From NCBI RefSeq assembly GCF_000756305.1, contig NZ_JRFE01000022.1:124001-188000 (forward strand): 64,000 nt of DNA, given 5' to 3'. Shown here in pieces: positions 55,601 to 63,648 of the stretch. The translations under genes and the position numbers were made by a program. A model generated the notes under the pieces. The model did not search any database. It saw nothing but the letters and a program-made list of their open reading frames with translations, and was not told the DNA's origin. The stretch is from Myxosarcina sp. GI1. Lineage in GTDB: Bacteria > Cyanobacteriota > Cyanobacteriia > Cyanobacteriales > Xenococcaceae. Numbering within the stretch: the stretch's first letter is position 1; the number at the start of each line of letters is the position of its first letter.

Positions 55601-55775
55601 CGAACGCATTCAGTACGAAGCTCAAAGACGCTTGGAGTTAGCCAAAGAACAGGCACAACATCAGGTAGATGCCAGTCGCAAAGCAGCCGCCGCAGCTTCC
55701 TGGTGGTTATTTTTTACCGCCCTGATCTCGGGAATTGCTTCGGCTTTGGGTGGAGCATTATCTGTAGCTGGTTAG
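52668..55775 (+). CDS. Giant repeat membrane protein
   Basis: A 1035-residue protein. The N-terminus has three or more hydrophobic helices (about 42-62, 88-112, 122-152). The soluble body consists of about seven related units beginning near residues 214, 410, 505, 604, 702, 801 and 898; the last five are spaced about 98 residues apart. Each has a Y(L)RSTGKxELNP-like opening, a D-P-x-x-G turn, a FDRxTLVxLLSQR core and an acidic helix. A final helix near 1005-1030 returns to the membrane. It looks like a cyanobacterial family sometimes mislabelled MFS transporter; function unknown. Confidence 0.8.
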   Translation: MIHNTDFVGAVWWLAQAPGVEIEPSGEILEDVALANSGPNFFAALVAGVMLAFAFQLLFTNFGVAALVSSLGGKSHDNSDSSSSNLGKTVRKIGVALGIATLISVTLALFLACTFAVKLSLFESAVSGAIVGLVIWATFFSLMVWLSSTAVGSFLGSIVSTASSGLQSIIGTATSALGAATAGNQIVNTAEAAAAAVRKELGMAIDPVEMRENVEDFLRSVRSPDLNLQQIATDFEALLDDENLQEIANSESLRNIDRNTFIDLISERSDISKQDARRIAAKMEGVWQKSLNKLPSSSGNPLSDLGNYLKSATREQLTGGDLNDKLDRLIDELRRNRQAKSTSPIAQSASLGMNSLIGMVMGRTDLSDIDVDSIVERLQILGDHLGVQTRKAAMQVGVIEPTKSTIKSDIKNYILNAYPWQLNQSNLNLQFRDLIYDVDADPEVVANELRRLHRSDFVELLEQKGLLTKEQIITKANLLDAIRLEVLATAEAAAEREKTIALIAEAETYITTASKAELSPEKLEINFRPILEDTDASKEQIETRLRQLDRPTFERMLEMRGDMDAIEVSTVAGELERIRDRVLQDFHQTLGQTQAKTERQWVKVESYLRDTGRGELNPQAIERELSLLLKDPHAGASALKARLSRFDRQTLVQLLSQREDLSQEQIEEILDSVEKVWFQVRYAPQMLAGKAQEQYTRAETAIADYLRSTGKAELNPRGIKRDLSLLFEDPQLGAKAIRQRVAAMDRDTLVKLLTQRNDLSEAEVNEVIDEVQYNLRSLAKLPRRLAVRTQQQVEDFQTSIAEYLRSTDKDELNPEGIQRDVELLLNDPRAGMESLQERLSQFDRSTLVALLSQRDDISEEDVNRVVDQILAVRDRVLGQLQAIQERVQSIVDRILAKIRAYLNGLNRPELNYDGIERDVKVLFDDPQAGFDALKDRFGQLDRDTLIAVMSSREDVSQADAERIVSRIERTRDRALQRAERIQYEAQRRLELAKEQAQHQVDASRKAAAAASWWLFFTALISGIASALGGALSVAG

Positions 55776-55831
55776 AGTTATTACCGTTAAGACAGGCTCA
55801 AACAATCACATAATAATCACATGATTATTAC

Positions 55832-55869
55832 TGCAGGAGGTAACTTAAGTTACCTTCTGCATTTTTTTT
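55832..55869 (+). terminator. Strong Rho-independent terminator
   Basis: TGCAGGAGGTAAC pairs with GTTACCTTCTGCA (one mismatch/G-U) around TTAA, directly followed by eight T residues, 57 bases after the repeat-protein stop. Confidence 0.92.
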
Positions 55870-56089
55870 GAAATTAGAAAATATGGATAAAGCTGGAAGT
55901 ATTTCTTAAAGCTAATAGTTAATAACTTCAAGATAAATAATGTGTATTAGTTAAAAACCAGATTGATATTATAAGTCTCTAGACAGATAAATAGATTGAG
56001 AACGATACATAATACTAGCTATAGAAACATTTGCCGAACATTCAATGCCTGTTTGATTTTGGCAAGTTGTTGTATCTATTGCTAACCTA

Positions 56090-57142
56090 ATGTCAGTTTT
56101 TACGCTCCTTTTAGGACTAGTAATTCTAGTCGCCGTTACTTTTGATGTCTTGATTACTACCCTGACTGTAGGTGGGGGAGGACCTCTTACCAGTAGAATC
56201 TCAACTAAAGTATGGCAATTGGCTCTGAAAATTAACAACCAAAATTTTCGTCATCGCATCTTGGCAAGTATTGGTTGGATGCTCTTAGCTAAGATTGTCG
56301 TCATTTGGAACCTTTTAACCTTAACGGGATGGTCTTTGGTATTTTGCTCTTTTAATAATGCCATTATTAATACCACTGACAAAATGCCAGCCAGTATTTT
56401 AGAGCGGATTTATTTTACGGCTTATACCCTTACTACTTTAGGCAGGGGAGATTATCGACCCGATGGCATAATTTGGAATGTATTTACCGCATTAGCGGCA
56501 GCAAATGGTTTTTTTCTCGTCACCCTCTCTATTGCCTATTTGTTTCCCGTTGTATCGGCAGCCACTCAAAAACGCGCCTTTGCGGTTTACATTGCTTCTC
56601 TCGGCGGTACGGGAGACGAAATTTTAACTAGAGCTTGGAACGGTAAAGATTTTGGTCAGTTAGACCAGCATCTGATTGCTATAGCTCCAATGGTGGCAAA
56701 ACTAGGAGAGCAGCATTTAACTTATCCAATTTTGCACTATTTCCACAGTCGCGAGCGATCGCGCTCTACTGCCTTGAGTCTGGTAGCATTAGATGAAGCT
56801 TTAACCCTATTACGTTATGGTATAGCCGATTATTGTCAATTCGATCCTGCCGCTCTCGATACGGCTCGTCGTTCTGTTGCTGCCTTTAACAATACTCTTA
56901 AGTCTGCCTATGTCAAACCTACAGTAGACGAACCGCCCTTGCCATCTTTGGATTTACTAAGAGCGGCAGGCATTCCAACCTTTAGTGATGCTGAGTTTTT
57001 AAGATCTATTAAGTATGTAAATAAAAGACGGCGGTTTTTACTCGCTCTAATACGCAACGATGGCTGGACTTGGGAAGCGATAGCCTCTAGCAAGACTACT
57101 AACAGGGCAAAAAATTTGGATGATGAAAAATCTTACCAATAA
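56090..57142 (+). CDS. Potassium-channel-like membrane protein
   Basis: A 350-residue protein. Helices lie near 3-25, 62-85 and 130-155; between the last two is a pore-loop TLTTLGRGDY with G118-R-G-D121. The usual K+ filter reads TxGYGD, so the Tyr is replaced by Arg here. The C-terminal 190 residues are helical and cytoplasmic, including a repeat of ALSLVALDEALTLLRYG. It may be a two-pass K+-type channel with an altered filter or another ion-conducting relative. A DUF421 gene follows 28 bases later. Confidence 0.75.
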   Translation: MSVFTLLLGLVILVAVTFDVLITTLTVGGGGPLTSRISTKVWQLALKINNQNFRHRILASIGWMLLAKIVVIWNLLTLTGWSLVFCSFNNAIINTTDKMPASILERIYFTAYTLTTLGRGDYRPDGIIWNVFTALAAANGFFLVTLSIAYLFPVVSAATQKRAFAVYIASLGGTGDEILTRAWNGKDFGQLDQHLIAIAPMVAKLGEQHLTYPILHYFHSRERSRSTALSLVALDEALTLLRYGIADYCQFDPAALDTARRSVAAFNNTLKSAYVKPTVDEPPLPSLDLLRAAGIPTFSDAEFLRSIKYVNKRRRFLLALIRNDGWTWEAIASSKTTNRAKNLDDEKSYQ

Positions 57143-57169
57143 TGTAACATTAGGCTGAAGAGAACAAAT

Positions 57170-57748
57170 ATGTTTGAGTCATCGGATAATTGGGTTAATC
57201 TGGCTTTGGGTTTAGATGCCCAGAAGTTAAATATTTGGCAGATGGGACTAAGAGCAATAATAATTTATATTGCTGCTTTGGTTATGGTTAGAATTGGCGG
57301 CGATCGCCGTTTTATTGGTAAATTTGCCGCCATTGATGTGGTTTTGGGAATTATCTTAGGCTCTACCCTCAGTCGCGCTATCAATGGCTCCTCGGCTTTT
57401 TTTTCTTCAATTGGAGCGGGTTTTGTCTTGGTAGCAATGCACTGGCTATTCGCTTCCCTGGCTTATTATTTTCCTAGTTTGGATAAGTATATCAAAGGGC
57501 GATCGCGAGTCATAATTAGAGACGGTCAAATATGCCAAAAAGCAATTAGGCAAAGTCATATTACCCAACAAGATTTACAATCGATTTTGCGTCTTAAAGC
57601 TAAAAGCGATCGCATCGAACAAGTTGAAATTGCTCGCTTAGAAAGTGACGGTCAGGTTAGTCTCAATACCAAATCTGGTGAGCCTAAAATAGTTGAATTT
57701 GACGTAGAGCCTGGAGTACAAAAAGTTCGTATCGAGATCGATGGTTAG
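57170..57748 (+). CDS. DUF421 (YetF-type) membrane protein
   Basis: A 192-residue protein: three N-terminal helices (about 23-42, 53-70, 77-96), then the C-terminal YetF domain with IKGRSRVIIRDGQI (about 106-119), DLQSILRLKAKSD and IEQVEIARLESDGQVSL. YetF relatives bind the membrane and act in spore or envelope functions in Bacillus; the cyanobacterial role is not established. It forms a two-gene operon with the channel-like protein, suggesting a shared membrane role. Confidence 0.85.
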   Translation: MFESSDNWVNLALGLDAQKLNIWQMGLRAIIIYIAALVMVRIGGDRRFIGKFAAIDVVLGIILGSTLSRAINGSSAFFSSIGAGFVLVAMHWLFASLAYYFPSLDKYIKGRSRVIIRDGQICQKAIRQSHITQQDLQSILRLKAKSDRIEQVEIARLESDGQVSLNTKSGEPKIVEFDVEPGVQKVRIEIDG

Positions 57749-57760
57749 ATGCGATCTTTT

Positions 57761-57801
57761 GATGAAGAAAGAAGAAGTTTTTCATCCTTCTTTCTTTCAT
57801 C
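57761..57801 (+). terminator. Hairpin terminator after DUF421
   Basis: GATGAAGAAAGAAG pairs with CTTCTTTCTTTCATC after a T-rich loop (57761-57801), closing the channel/DUF421 operon. The 3' T run is weak. Confidence 0.65.
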
Positions 57802-58204
57802 TATTTATCGCAGTAAGTTTATTGGTTAGGACGAGTTAATTAGATTGTTCGTAAGTATTCATCAATGAATAGCGAACAGCGAACAGTGAACAATTTTTCA
57901 TTTACTAACCTTAAACTCAGCAGTCAAAATTCATTGCTCATTGCTCATTGCTCATTGAGAAGTTTTGCTGTTTATTGAAAAATATTATAATTTGTCTTGA
58001 GGGCAAAAAGTTTTAAGCTAGAAAGTAAGTGATGGTTATTTTATCGTTTTAAGATTGTTATCAAACCACTTGCCGCGATAAAAGTCTCAAATATTTTGGT
58101 TTCAAGCTAGAAATTTATTGAGAATTACTTTCAAAAGCTGTATTATATAAAATCTGCATAGTAAAATTCTATACAAAAATTTATTTTTTCCCTCGATAAC
58201 AGTT
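57802..58204. other. AT-rich intergenic region with repeats
   Basis: A gap of about 400 bases holding AGCGAAC-type and TCATTGC heptamers (57871-57958), then the AT-rich leader of the iron-binding protein gene. I see no extra gene. A Fur box would be expected near 58100-58200, but I could not delimit one. Confidence 0.55.
57931..57958. repeat. Heptanucleotide repeat (TCATTGC)
   Basis: Three perfect TCATTGC units and a partial fourth stand in tandem. The complementary motif GCAATGA relates to the TCAATGAGCAA repeats bordering the palindromic island at 23.7 kb. Confidence 0.85.
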
Positions 58205-59263
58205 ATGAATAAGTTTTCGCGACGTTTCTTTCTGGGTGCGGGTACGGCAACTCTAGCGGTTGCCTGTGGTCAAGTCAAACGAGTCTCAGAAGAACCTAAT
58301 GAAAATGCCAATGTCCAACAAACCACTAAAGAACTAAATATTTATTCCTCTCGTCATTACAATACAGACGATAAATTATATGGCGATTTTGCCCAGCAAA
58401 ATGGAGTGAGAATCAACCTCATCGAAGGCAATGCCGACGAACTAATCGAACGCATTAACAGTGAAGGGGCAAACAGTCCAGCCGATATTTTGATTACTGT
58501 CGATGCAGGGCGGTTGTGGCGAGCAGAACAAGCTAACATTTTTGCACCGATAGAGTCTGAAATTTTAACTAGCAAAATTCCCGAAAACTTACGTCATCCC
58601 GATAATCTCTGGTTTGGCTTTAGCAAAAGGGCGCGGGTAATAATGTACAACCCAGAGCAAGTCGATCCTACCAATCTATCAACTTATGAAGCACTAGCCG
58701 ATCCTCAGTGGCAGGGTAGAATTGGCGTTCGCTCCTCTAGCAACATCTATAACCAATCTTTAGTAGCAGGATTGATTGAAGTTTTAGGTGCAGAAGCTAC
58801 AGAAGAATGGTGTCGGGGATTTGTCGCTAATTTTGCCCGTCCGCCTCAAGGTAACGATACATCGCAGATTGAAGCAACAGCAGCAGGAGAGATCGATCTT
58901 ACCCTCGCCAATACCTATTATTTACCCCGCTATGCCGACAACCCAGAAATTTTCGATCGCGTCAAGGTATTCTTTCCCAATCAAAACGGCAGGGGAACTC
59001 ACGTCAATATTAGCGGTGGCGGCGTAACCCAAAATGCACCCAACCGCGAAACAGCGATCGCTTTTTTAGAATATCTTGCCAGTCCTTCCGCTCAAGAGTT
59101 CTTTGCGCTCGGTAATAACGAGTACCCTGTAGTAGCAGGAACGCCGATTTCCGATGTTGTAGCTAGCTTTGGCGAATTTAAAGAAGATACGGTCAACGTA
59201 TCGGCATACGGGGAAAATAACGCCGAGGCTGTTAGAATCATGGATCGCGCTGGGTGGAAATAA
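58205..59263 (+). CDS. futA: Fe(3+) ABC transporter substrate-binding protein (FutA-like)
   Basis: A 352-residue iron-binding protein. The N-terminus has a Tat motif (SRRFFLGAG) and a Cys at 21 in LAVAC, so it is likely a Tat-exported lipoprotein or signal-anchored protein. ELNIYSSRHYNTDD (about 43-56) holds the His/Tyr Fe ligands, LANTYYLPRYADN supplies further tyrosines and THVNISGGGV closes the cleft. Cyanobacterial FutA/IdiA proteins bind ferric iron for uptake and protect PSII under iron stress. No permease or ATPase gene is adjacent. Confidence 0.9.
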   Translation: MNKFSRRFFLGAGTATLAVACGQVKRVSEEPNENANVQQTTKELNIYSSRHYNTDDKLYGDFAQQNGVRINLIEGNADELIERINSEGANSPADILITVDAGRLWRAEQANIFAPIESEILTSKIPENLRHPDNLWFGFSKRARVIMYNPEQVDPTNLSTYEALADPQWQGRIGVRSSSNIYNQSLVAGLIEVLGAEATEEWCRGFVANFARPPQGNDTSQIEATAAGEIDLTLANTYYLPRYADNPEIFDRVKVFFPNQNGRGTHVNISGGGVTQNAPNRETAIAFLEYLASPSAQEFFALGNNEYPVVAGTPISDVVASFGEFKEDTVNVSAYGENNAEAVRIMDRAGWK

Positions 59264-59414
59264 ACAAAGCAAAAAAACGCACAATTCCTGTAGCTAGTAA
59301 TAGAGAGAAAATCGCCAATTAAATTAATCTTCTATTGCTAAACTGAGTTTTTAGGGAAGGGCGGCAAAGCCAATCGCTGATTCGCTTAATAAAGGATTTG
59401 TTCGACTAAGTTTT

Positions 59415-61199
59415 ATGAAACATTTTCTCGGTTTGGTAGCTATAAGTGATATTTTGATAGTCAGTAGTATGATGGCAACTCCCTTGCTGGCACAAAAAAA
59501 ATCTTCGCTGTTTTTAGCTTATCCTCCACCAGAACATCAAACTACTGCCGAGAAAATATTTTTGATTGGTACTGCATCTCCAGAGGCAGAAGTATCAGTC
59601 AACGGCAAAGCAATAACCAATAGAAGTAAAATGGGACATTTTGCTCCTAGCTTTCCCTTAAAGTTGGGTAAAAATGTTTTTACTTTGCGCCACCAGAACG
59701 CAGAATTAAAAATAACTGTCATTAGAAATAGTGCCGTACCAGAAATTCCGACGGGAATAGCATTCGCTGAAGATTCTCTTACTCCTGCCGTAAATATCGA
59801 TCGATTGCCAGAAGAATTTGTTTGCTTTGGCGCGATCGCACCTCCGAAGGCTGAAGTTAATGTAAGTATTGGCGGTAAAAGTATTGCCCTACTACCCCAA
59901 AGGGCGATCGCCCTTCCGCCTAACTCAGCCGTTTTAACTGCCGAAGCCGATACCGTTAATGTTGCTGCTGGCATTTATCAAGGCTGCACCGTCTTTGAAA
60001 CGTCGGGTAATTTGGGCAAACCCATTTTTGAATTAGATTTACAGGGAAAAACCGTAACCAAAGAAGGCACAGGAGAAATAACTATTCTCGATCGCGCCGA
60101 GATCGAAGTAGTAGAAGTCACTGCCGATGAGGGGGTAGCCAGAACGGGTGCGAGTACCGATTATTCGCGTTTAACTCCCCTACCTAAAGGTACTAGAGCT
60201 AGAGTAACGGGCAGAGAAGGAGAATGGTTGCGTTTAGATTATGGCGGCTGGATTAAAGCCGAAGAAACCAAACCTGTAGTTGGTAACACACTGCCCCATT
60301 CTTTGATACGGGGTATTACTTCCAGACAAATTGCAGGTGCCACAGAAATTATTTTTCCCCTACAAACGCCAGTACCAGTAGCGGTAACTCAGGGAGAAAA
60401 ACAAATTACCCTGAGTTTGTATAACACCACTGCCCAAACCGATACCATTAAAGTCGCAAGCGATCCCGTAATTCAACGTCTTGACTGGCAACAGGTAACG
60501 CCAACCAAAATTGACTATACTTTTCAACTAAAAAACCAGCAGCAATGGGGTTACGATCTGCGCTATGAAGGAACGAACCTAATTTTTACTTTACGCCATT
60601 CGCCACAAATATTACCAAGTTCTAGTTTTTTAAGCGATCGCTCTTTAGCAGGTATTGAAATTTTACTCGATCCAGGACATGGCGGTAGTGAGTCTGGTTC
60701 GATAGGTCCTACTGGCTATCCCGAAAAAAAAATTAACTTAATTATGTCGCAATTAGTAGCGGCAGAGTTAAAAAAAATGGGAGCAACGGTTTATTTAACC
60801 AGAGAAACCGATACCGATCTTTCTCTGCAAGAGCGAGTAGATATCATTAACAATACCAAACCAGATTTGGCAATTTCCATTCATTACAATGCTTTACCAG
60901 ATAGCGGTGATGCCTTAAACACCCAGGGAATCAGTACCTTTTGGTATCATCCCCAAGCAGAAGATCTAGCTTCGTTTCTGCATAGTTATTTGGTCGAAAA
61001 TTTAAACCGTCCCAACTATGGCGTATATTGGAATAATTTAGCTCTCACTCGTCCTCATACTGCCCCTGCTATTTTATTGGAATTGGGCTTTATGATTAAC
61101 CCACAAGAATTTGAATGGATTACCGACGCTAGAGAACAAAAAAAGTTAGCTGCTGCGATCGCCCAAGGAATTAAAGAGTGGTTCGGGCGAGTTAAATAA
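59415..61199 (+). CDS. N-acetylmuramoyl-L-alanine amidase with SH3-like domain
   Basis: A 594-residue periplasmic protein with a signal peptide (about 1-26, ending MMATPLLAQKK). A region near 230-290 resembles a bacterial SH3 domain (RTGASTDYSRLTPLPKGTRA). The C-terminal Amidase_3 domain starts GIEILLDPGHGGSESGSIG with the zinc His at 422 and its Glu in LLELGFMINPQE. It should cleave the peptide stem from peptidoglycan, as in cell separation. It follows futA by 150 bases. Confidence 0.92.
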   Translation: MKHFLGLVAISDILIVSSMMATPLLAQKKSSLFLAYPPPEHQTTAEKIFLIGTASPEAEVSVNGKAITNRSKMGHFAPSFPLKLGKNVFTLRHQNAELKITVIRNSAVPEIPTGIAFAEDSLTPAVNIDRLPEEFVCFGAIAPPKAEVNVSIGGKSIALLPQRAIALPPNSAVLTAEADTVNVAAGIYQGCTVFETSGNLGKPIFELDLQGKTVTKEGTGEITILDRAEIEVVEVTADEGVARTGASTDYSRLTPLPKGTRARVTGREGEWLRLDYGGWIKAEETKPVVGNTLPHSLIRGITSRQIAGATEIIFPLQTPVPVAVTQGEKQITLSLYNTTAQTDTIKVASDPVIQRLDWQQVTPTKIDYTFQLKNQQQWGYDLRYEGTNLIFTLRHSPQILPSSSFLSDRSLAGIEILLDPGHGGSESGSIGPTGYPEKKINLIMSQLVAAELKKMGATVYLTRETDTDLSLQERVDIINNTKPDLAISIHYNALPDSGDALNTQGISTFWYHPQAEDLASFLHSYLVENLNRPNYGVYWNNLALTRPHTAPAILLELGFMINPQEFEWITDAREQKKLAAAIAQGIKEWFGRVK

Positions 61200-61218
61200 T
61201 TTGTCCTCTTAGCAAAAT

Positions 61219-61539
61219 TTAAATTTTATTACGCCAGCGCAAACTATTGCGGTTTAGCTGGTCAATATAGCTATCAGGGCGATGGATTATTGCCTCAGCT
61301 ATTTCTATTGCTTGTTTTAGCTGTTCTGCCGATAGTTGCTGGTAAGCTGCACCTCTTTTGCGATCGATGACTTCATACCAGCAGCGATTGAATAAATTAT
61401 CAAGAATTATTCTGGCAAAACAATGGTTGAATCTTACAGGAAAATCGCGCTGCTTTGCCTGTGCGGGTAGTTCTTGATTTACTAATGTTAAATACTTAGT
61501 ACGAAGCTGTTCGATATCCAAGATTAAATACAAAATCAT
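61219..61539 (-). CDS. Conserved cyanobacterial hypothetical protein
   Basis: A 106-residue basic, helical protein with the motif FPVRFNHCFARIILDNLFNRCWYEVIDRKRG (given here by parts: FPVRFNHCFARI, DNLFNRCWYEV) and QNSLRW-like ending NSLRWRNK. I recognise the pattern from other cyanobacteria but not the function. It is convergent with the amidase gene. Confidence 0.7.
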   Translation of the reverse strand: MILYLILDIEQLRTKYLTLVNQELPAQAKQRDFPVRFNHCFARIILDNLFNRCWYEVIDRKRGAAYQQLSAEQLKQAIEIAEAIIHRPDSYIDQLNRNSLRWRNKI

Positions 61540-61905
61540 TCCTCACCTATTTGAGAACTGCTATATGTTGTTAAAATTATCAATTACAAAACAAGATAGT
61601 TACCATGACCAGCTTCAGGACTGTACTGATTGTTTTAAGGAAATATTTTTAAAAACTATTGATAAATATATATTAATTATTTTAGATTGAAAATTTTTTG
61701 TTGATGCCAAAAGTCAAAAGTGTTGGATTGATTTCGACGAACTGAAAGAACTAGTTGCAAATAAACGACTGTAGAAAGATTATCTATTGAGATAATATCA
61801 ATTTCTACTAATGATATGAATGACAATTGCTTGATTTTCTCATTCACAACCTGCGATCGCTTTTGCTATGAGGAGAAGTATATTTTAGTAAAGCATTAAA
61901 AAACC
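61540..61905. other. Intergenic region with a possible coding relic
   Basis: A 366-base gap. One plus-strand frame near 61695-61775 would encode DAKSQKCWIDFDELKELVANK, which looks protein-like but has no start and is only about 27 codons. It may be a remnant. Otherwise nothing clear. Confidence 0.35.
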
Positions 61906-62430
61906 ATGCACAATGGAGCAGTAATTATTGGAAATTATCGCTATGTACTATGGCGTGAATGGAATAGTAATAGTAAAACCGTTTCTTTCATCATGTTAAA
62001 TCCCAGTCGTGCCGATGAAAAAGTCAACGATCCGACTATTACTCGCTGTATTAATTTTGCCAAATCTTGGGATTACGGCAAATTAGAGGTAGTCAATCTT
62101 TTTGCCTATCGTACCTCGCAGCCATCACAACTCAAACAAACAGCAGCACCAATTGGCAAAGATAACGACAAATATATTTTAGAAACTGTTTCGCGAAGCG
62201 ATAAAGTTGTTTTAGCCTGGGGCAATCATGGAATTTGGCAAAGACAAGATTTATATGTTCTTAACCTACTAAAAAACTATACCCATCTTTACTGTTTGGG
62301 AATCACCAAACAAAATTGTCCCCGTCATCCTTTATATCTTCATAGAACGACTATGCCTCAAGTTTTCAATAGCTTATATAAGATAAAAGCTAAACATCCC
62401 ATTCAGAAAGCAAATACTGCACGTCGATAG
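61906..62430 (+). CDS. DUF1643 domain protein
   Basis: A 174-residue protein. FIMLNPSRADEKVNDPTITR (given as FIMLNPSRADEKV and DPTITRCI) and VVNLFAYRTSQPSQLK are the core of DUF1643, a family of small, often mobile-element- or defence-linked proteins of unknown activity. LAWGNHG and LYCLGITKQNCPRHPLYL complete the domain. It overlaps the convergent 62390-62686 gene by 41 bases. Confidence 0.85.
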   Translation: MHNGAVIIGNYRYVLWREWNSNSKTVSFIMLNPSRADEKVNDPTITRCINFAKSWDYGKLEVVNLFAYRTSQPSQLKQTAAPIGKDNDKYILETVSRSDKVVLAWGNHGIWQRQDLYVLNLLKNYTHLYCLGITKQNCPRHPLYLHRTTMPQVFNSLYKIKAKHPIQKANTARR

Positions 62431-62686
62431 TCGAATCTTCAATAAAATTGAGTCGCACTAACGTCTCAAAACGAATTGATTCGGCAACATCGTAGTTGTT
62501 CAGTACAGAATTACGAGCATTTGCCAGCGATCGCTTCAAATCTTTAAGTTGATTTTTGAGTTTTTTAAATTTGCCAAAGCTCATTTCGCAAGTACCAGTA
62601 GCAATATCGCATTGCTTAACATCGAATAAAGCAAACAAGTCTTCAGTATTTTTCTCTAGTTCGGCGATTAATTCAGCAGAAATCAT
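62390..62686 (-). CDS. Hypothetical protein, convergent with DUF1643
   Basis: A 98-residue acidic helical protein (MISAELIAELEKNTEDLFAL...) with a central lysine-rich helix FKKLKNQLKDLKRSL. No good RBS is visible and no family is recognised. The 3' end overlaps DUF1643 by 41 bases. Amino-acid composition looks coding. Confidence 0.55.
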   Translation of the reverse strand: MISAELIAELEKNTEDLFALFDVKQCDIATGTCEMSFGKFKKLKNQLKDLKRSLANARNSVLNNYDVAESIRFETLVRLNFIEDSTIDVQYLLSEWDV

Positions 62687-62827
62687 AATATACTTATGGG
62701 TATTTAACTATATATGCCAATATATATGTCAATTTTCCCAAACGATATCACTAAATTATCTTGATTTACTCAGTAAATTTGCTTATCTTTGGGACTTTTT
62801 AAACAATTTTTTCAGTGTAATTGCCAG

Positions 62828-63080
62828 TTATTTCTCAAAAACGTAATTTTTATTTTTAGCCGAAGGGTGTCGGCGCGGTTGCACCTGGGGCGATTTACTA
62901 GAATCCCAACCAGCTACGGGTGATGCAGTAGTCATAATTTTGGTTCGGCTTTGAGACTTTCAGCATTCATACTTAAAATTAGAAGGCGATCTCCCGTCTG
63001 CCAAATCAATAGCAACCAAAATACGATCGCCTAATATTTTGTCTGTTTGTGTAAGTGATTTAGCTTAGATGTAAAAATTA
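62828..63080 (-). pseudogene. Possible coding relics
   Basis: Two short minus-strand frames look protein-like but are broken: about 33 codons reading LGDRILVAIDLADGRS near 63065-62970, and a 35-codon frame MTTASPVAGWDSS (62935-62828). Neither has a neighbour that completes it. The interpretation as decayed coding DNA is tentative. Confidence 0.3.
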
Positions 63081-63140
63081 AAAACCGATATTTGTCACTC
63101 GCTCGCTCAAGCGAAAAACTTTTAAGTCTTGTTACAGTAA

Positions 63141-63488
63141 TCAACTTTTCATACCAGACTGTGATTCACATTCGTTTATAGTAGGAATTTTCATAGGATC
63201 GGCTGCGGAATTTTTCGAATGCCAAAACCAAATACATCCTTGTTTTTCTACAACTGGAAAAGCCATAACGCAAACATTGTCAGCATTATTTTCATTTAAG
63301 GGCAGCAAATAACATCTAAACTCATGTTTATTTTTTAGTAAAACAAAATGCTTGTTATGAAGAGTAAAACCATAAGGGCGATTATGAGGTAAATTGCCAA
63401 CAAAAGTAATAAAGTACCAACCTTTATCTCGCTCTATCTGTTGTTTTAATTCTTCTCGACTTGAATATTTATGATTGTATGTGTTCAT
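63141..63488 (-). pseudogene. Rieske oxygenase remnant lacking the Fe-S centre
   Basis: A 115-residue frame that matches the start of Rieske non-haem oxygenases such as pheophorbide-oxygenase-like proteins: GWYFITFVGNLPHNRPYG (23-40), HFVLLKNK (47-54) and then CVMAFPVVEKQGCIWFW (73-89). About 60 residues that should lie between, with the CxH...CxxH iron-sulfur ligands, are missing. It also ends just after MKIPTI (99-104) without the catalytic domain. An internal deletion plus C-terminal truncation is the simplest reading. Confidence 0.65.
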
Positions 63489-63537
63489 AGCAGCTGTAAT
63501 TTGAATAATAGAAACCGAAACCAGTTTAGTTCTACCG

Positions 63538-63648
63538 TTACTTATATTTAGCTATTTTGACTACTTCAAAAGCGGACTCTAAATTTAGCATTGCCCGTAA
63601 TTTTTGGCAGACAAGTTTCCGATCGTCTACAAGTAAAAGACGAATCAT
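63538..63648 (-). pseudogene. Truncated NarL-type receiver domain
   Basis: A 36-residue frame starting ATG at 63648: MIRLLLVDDRKLVCQKLRA then MLNLESAFEVVKIAKYK and a stop. This is the first beta-alpha-beta of a NarL/LuxR-family response regulator with the acidic pair DD at 8-9, broken before the phosphorylation site. The remainder of the gene is absent. Confidence 0.65.
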
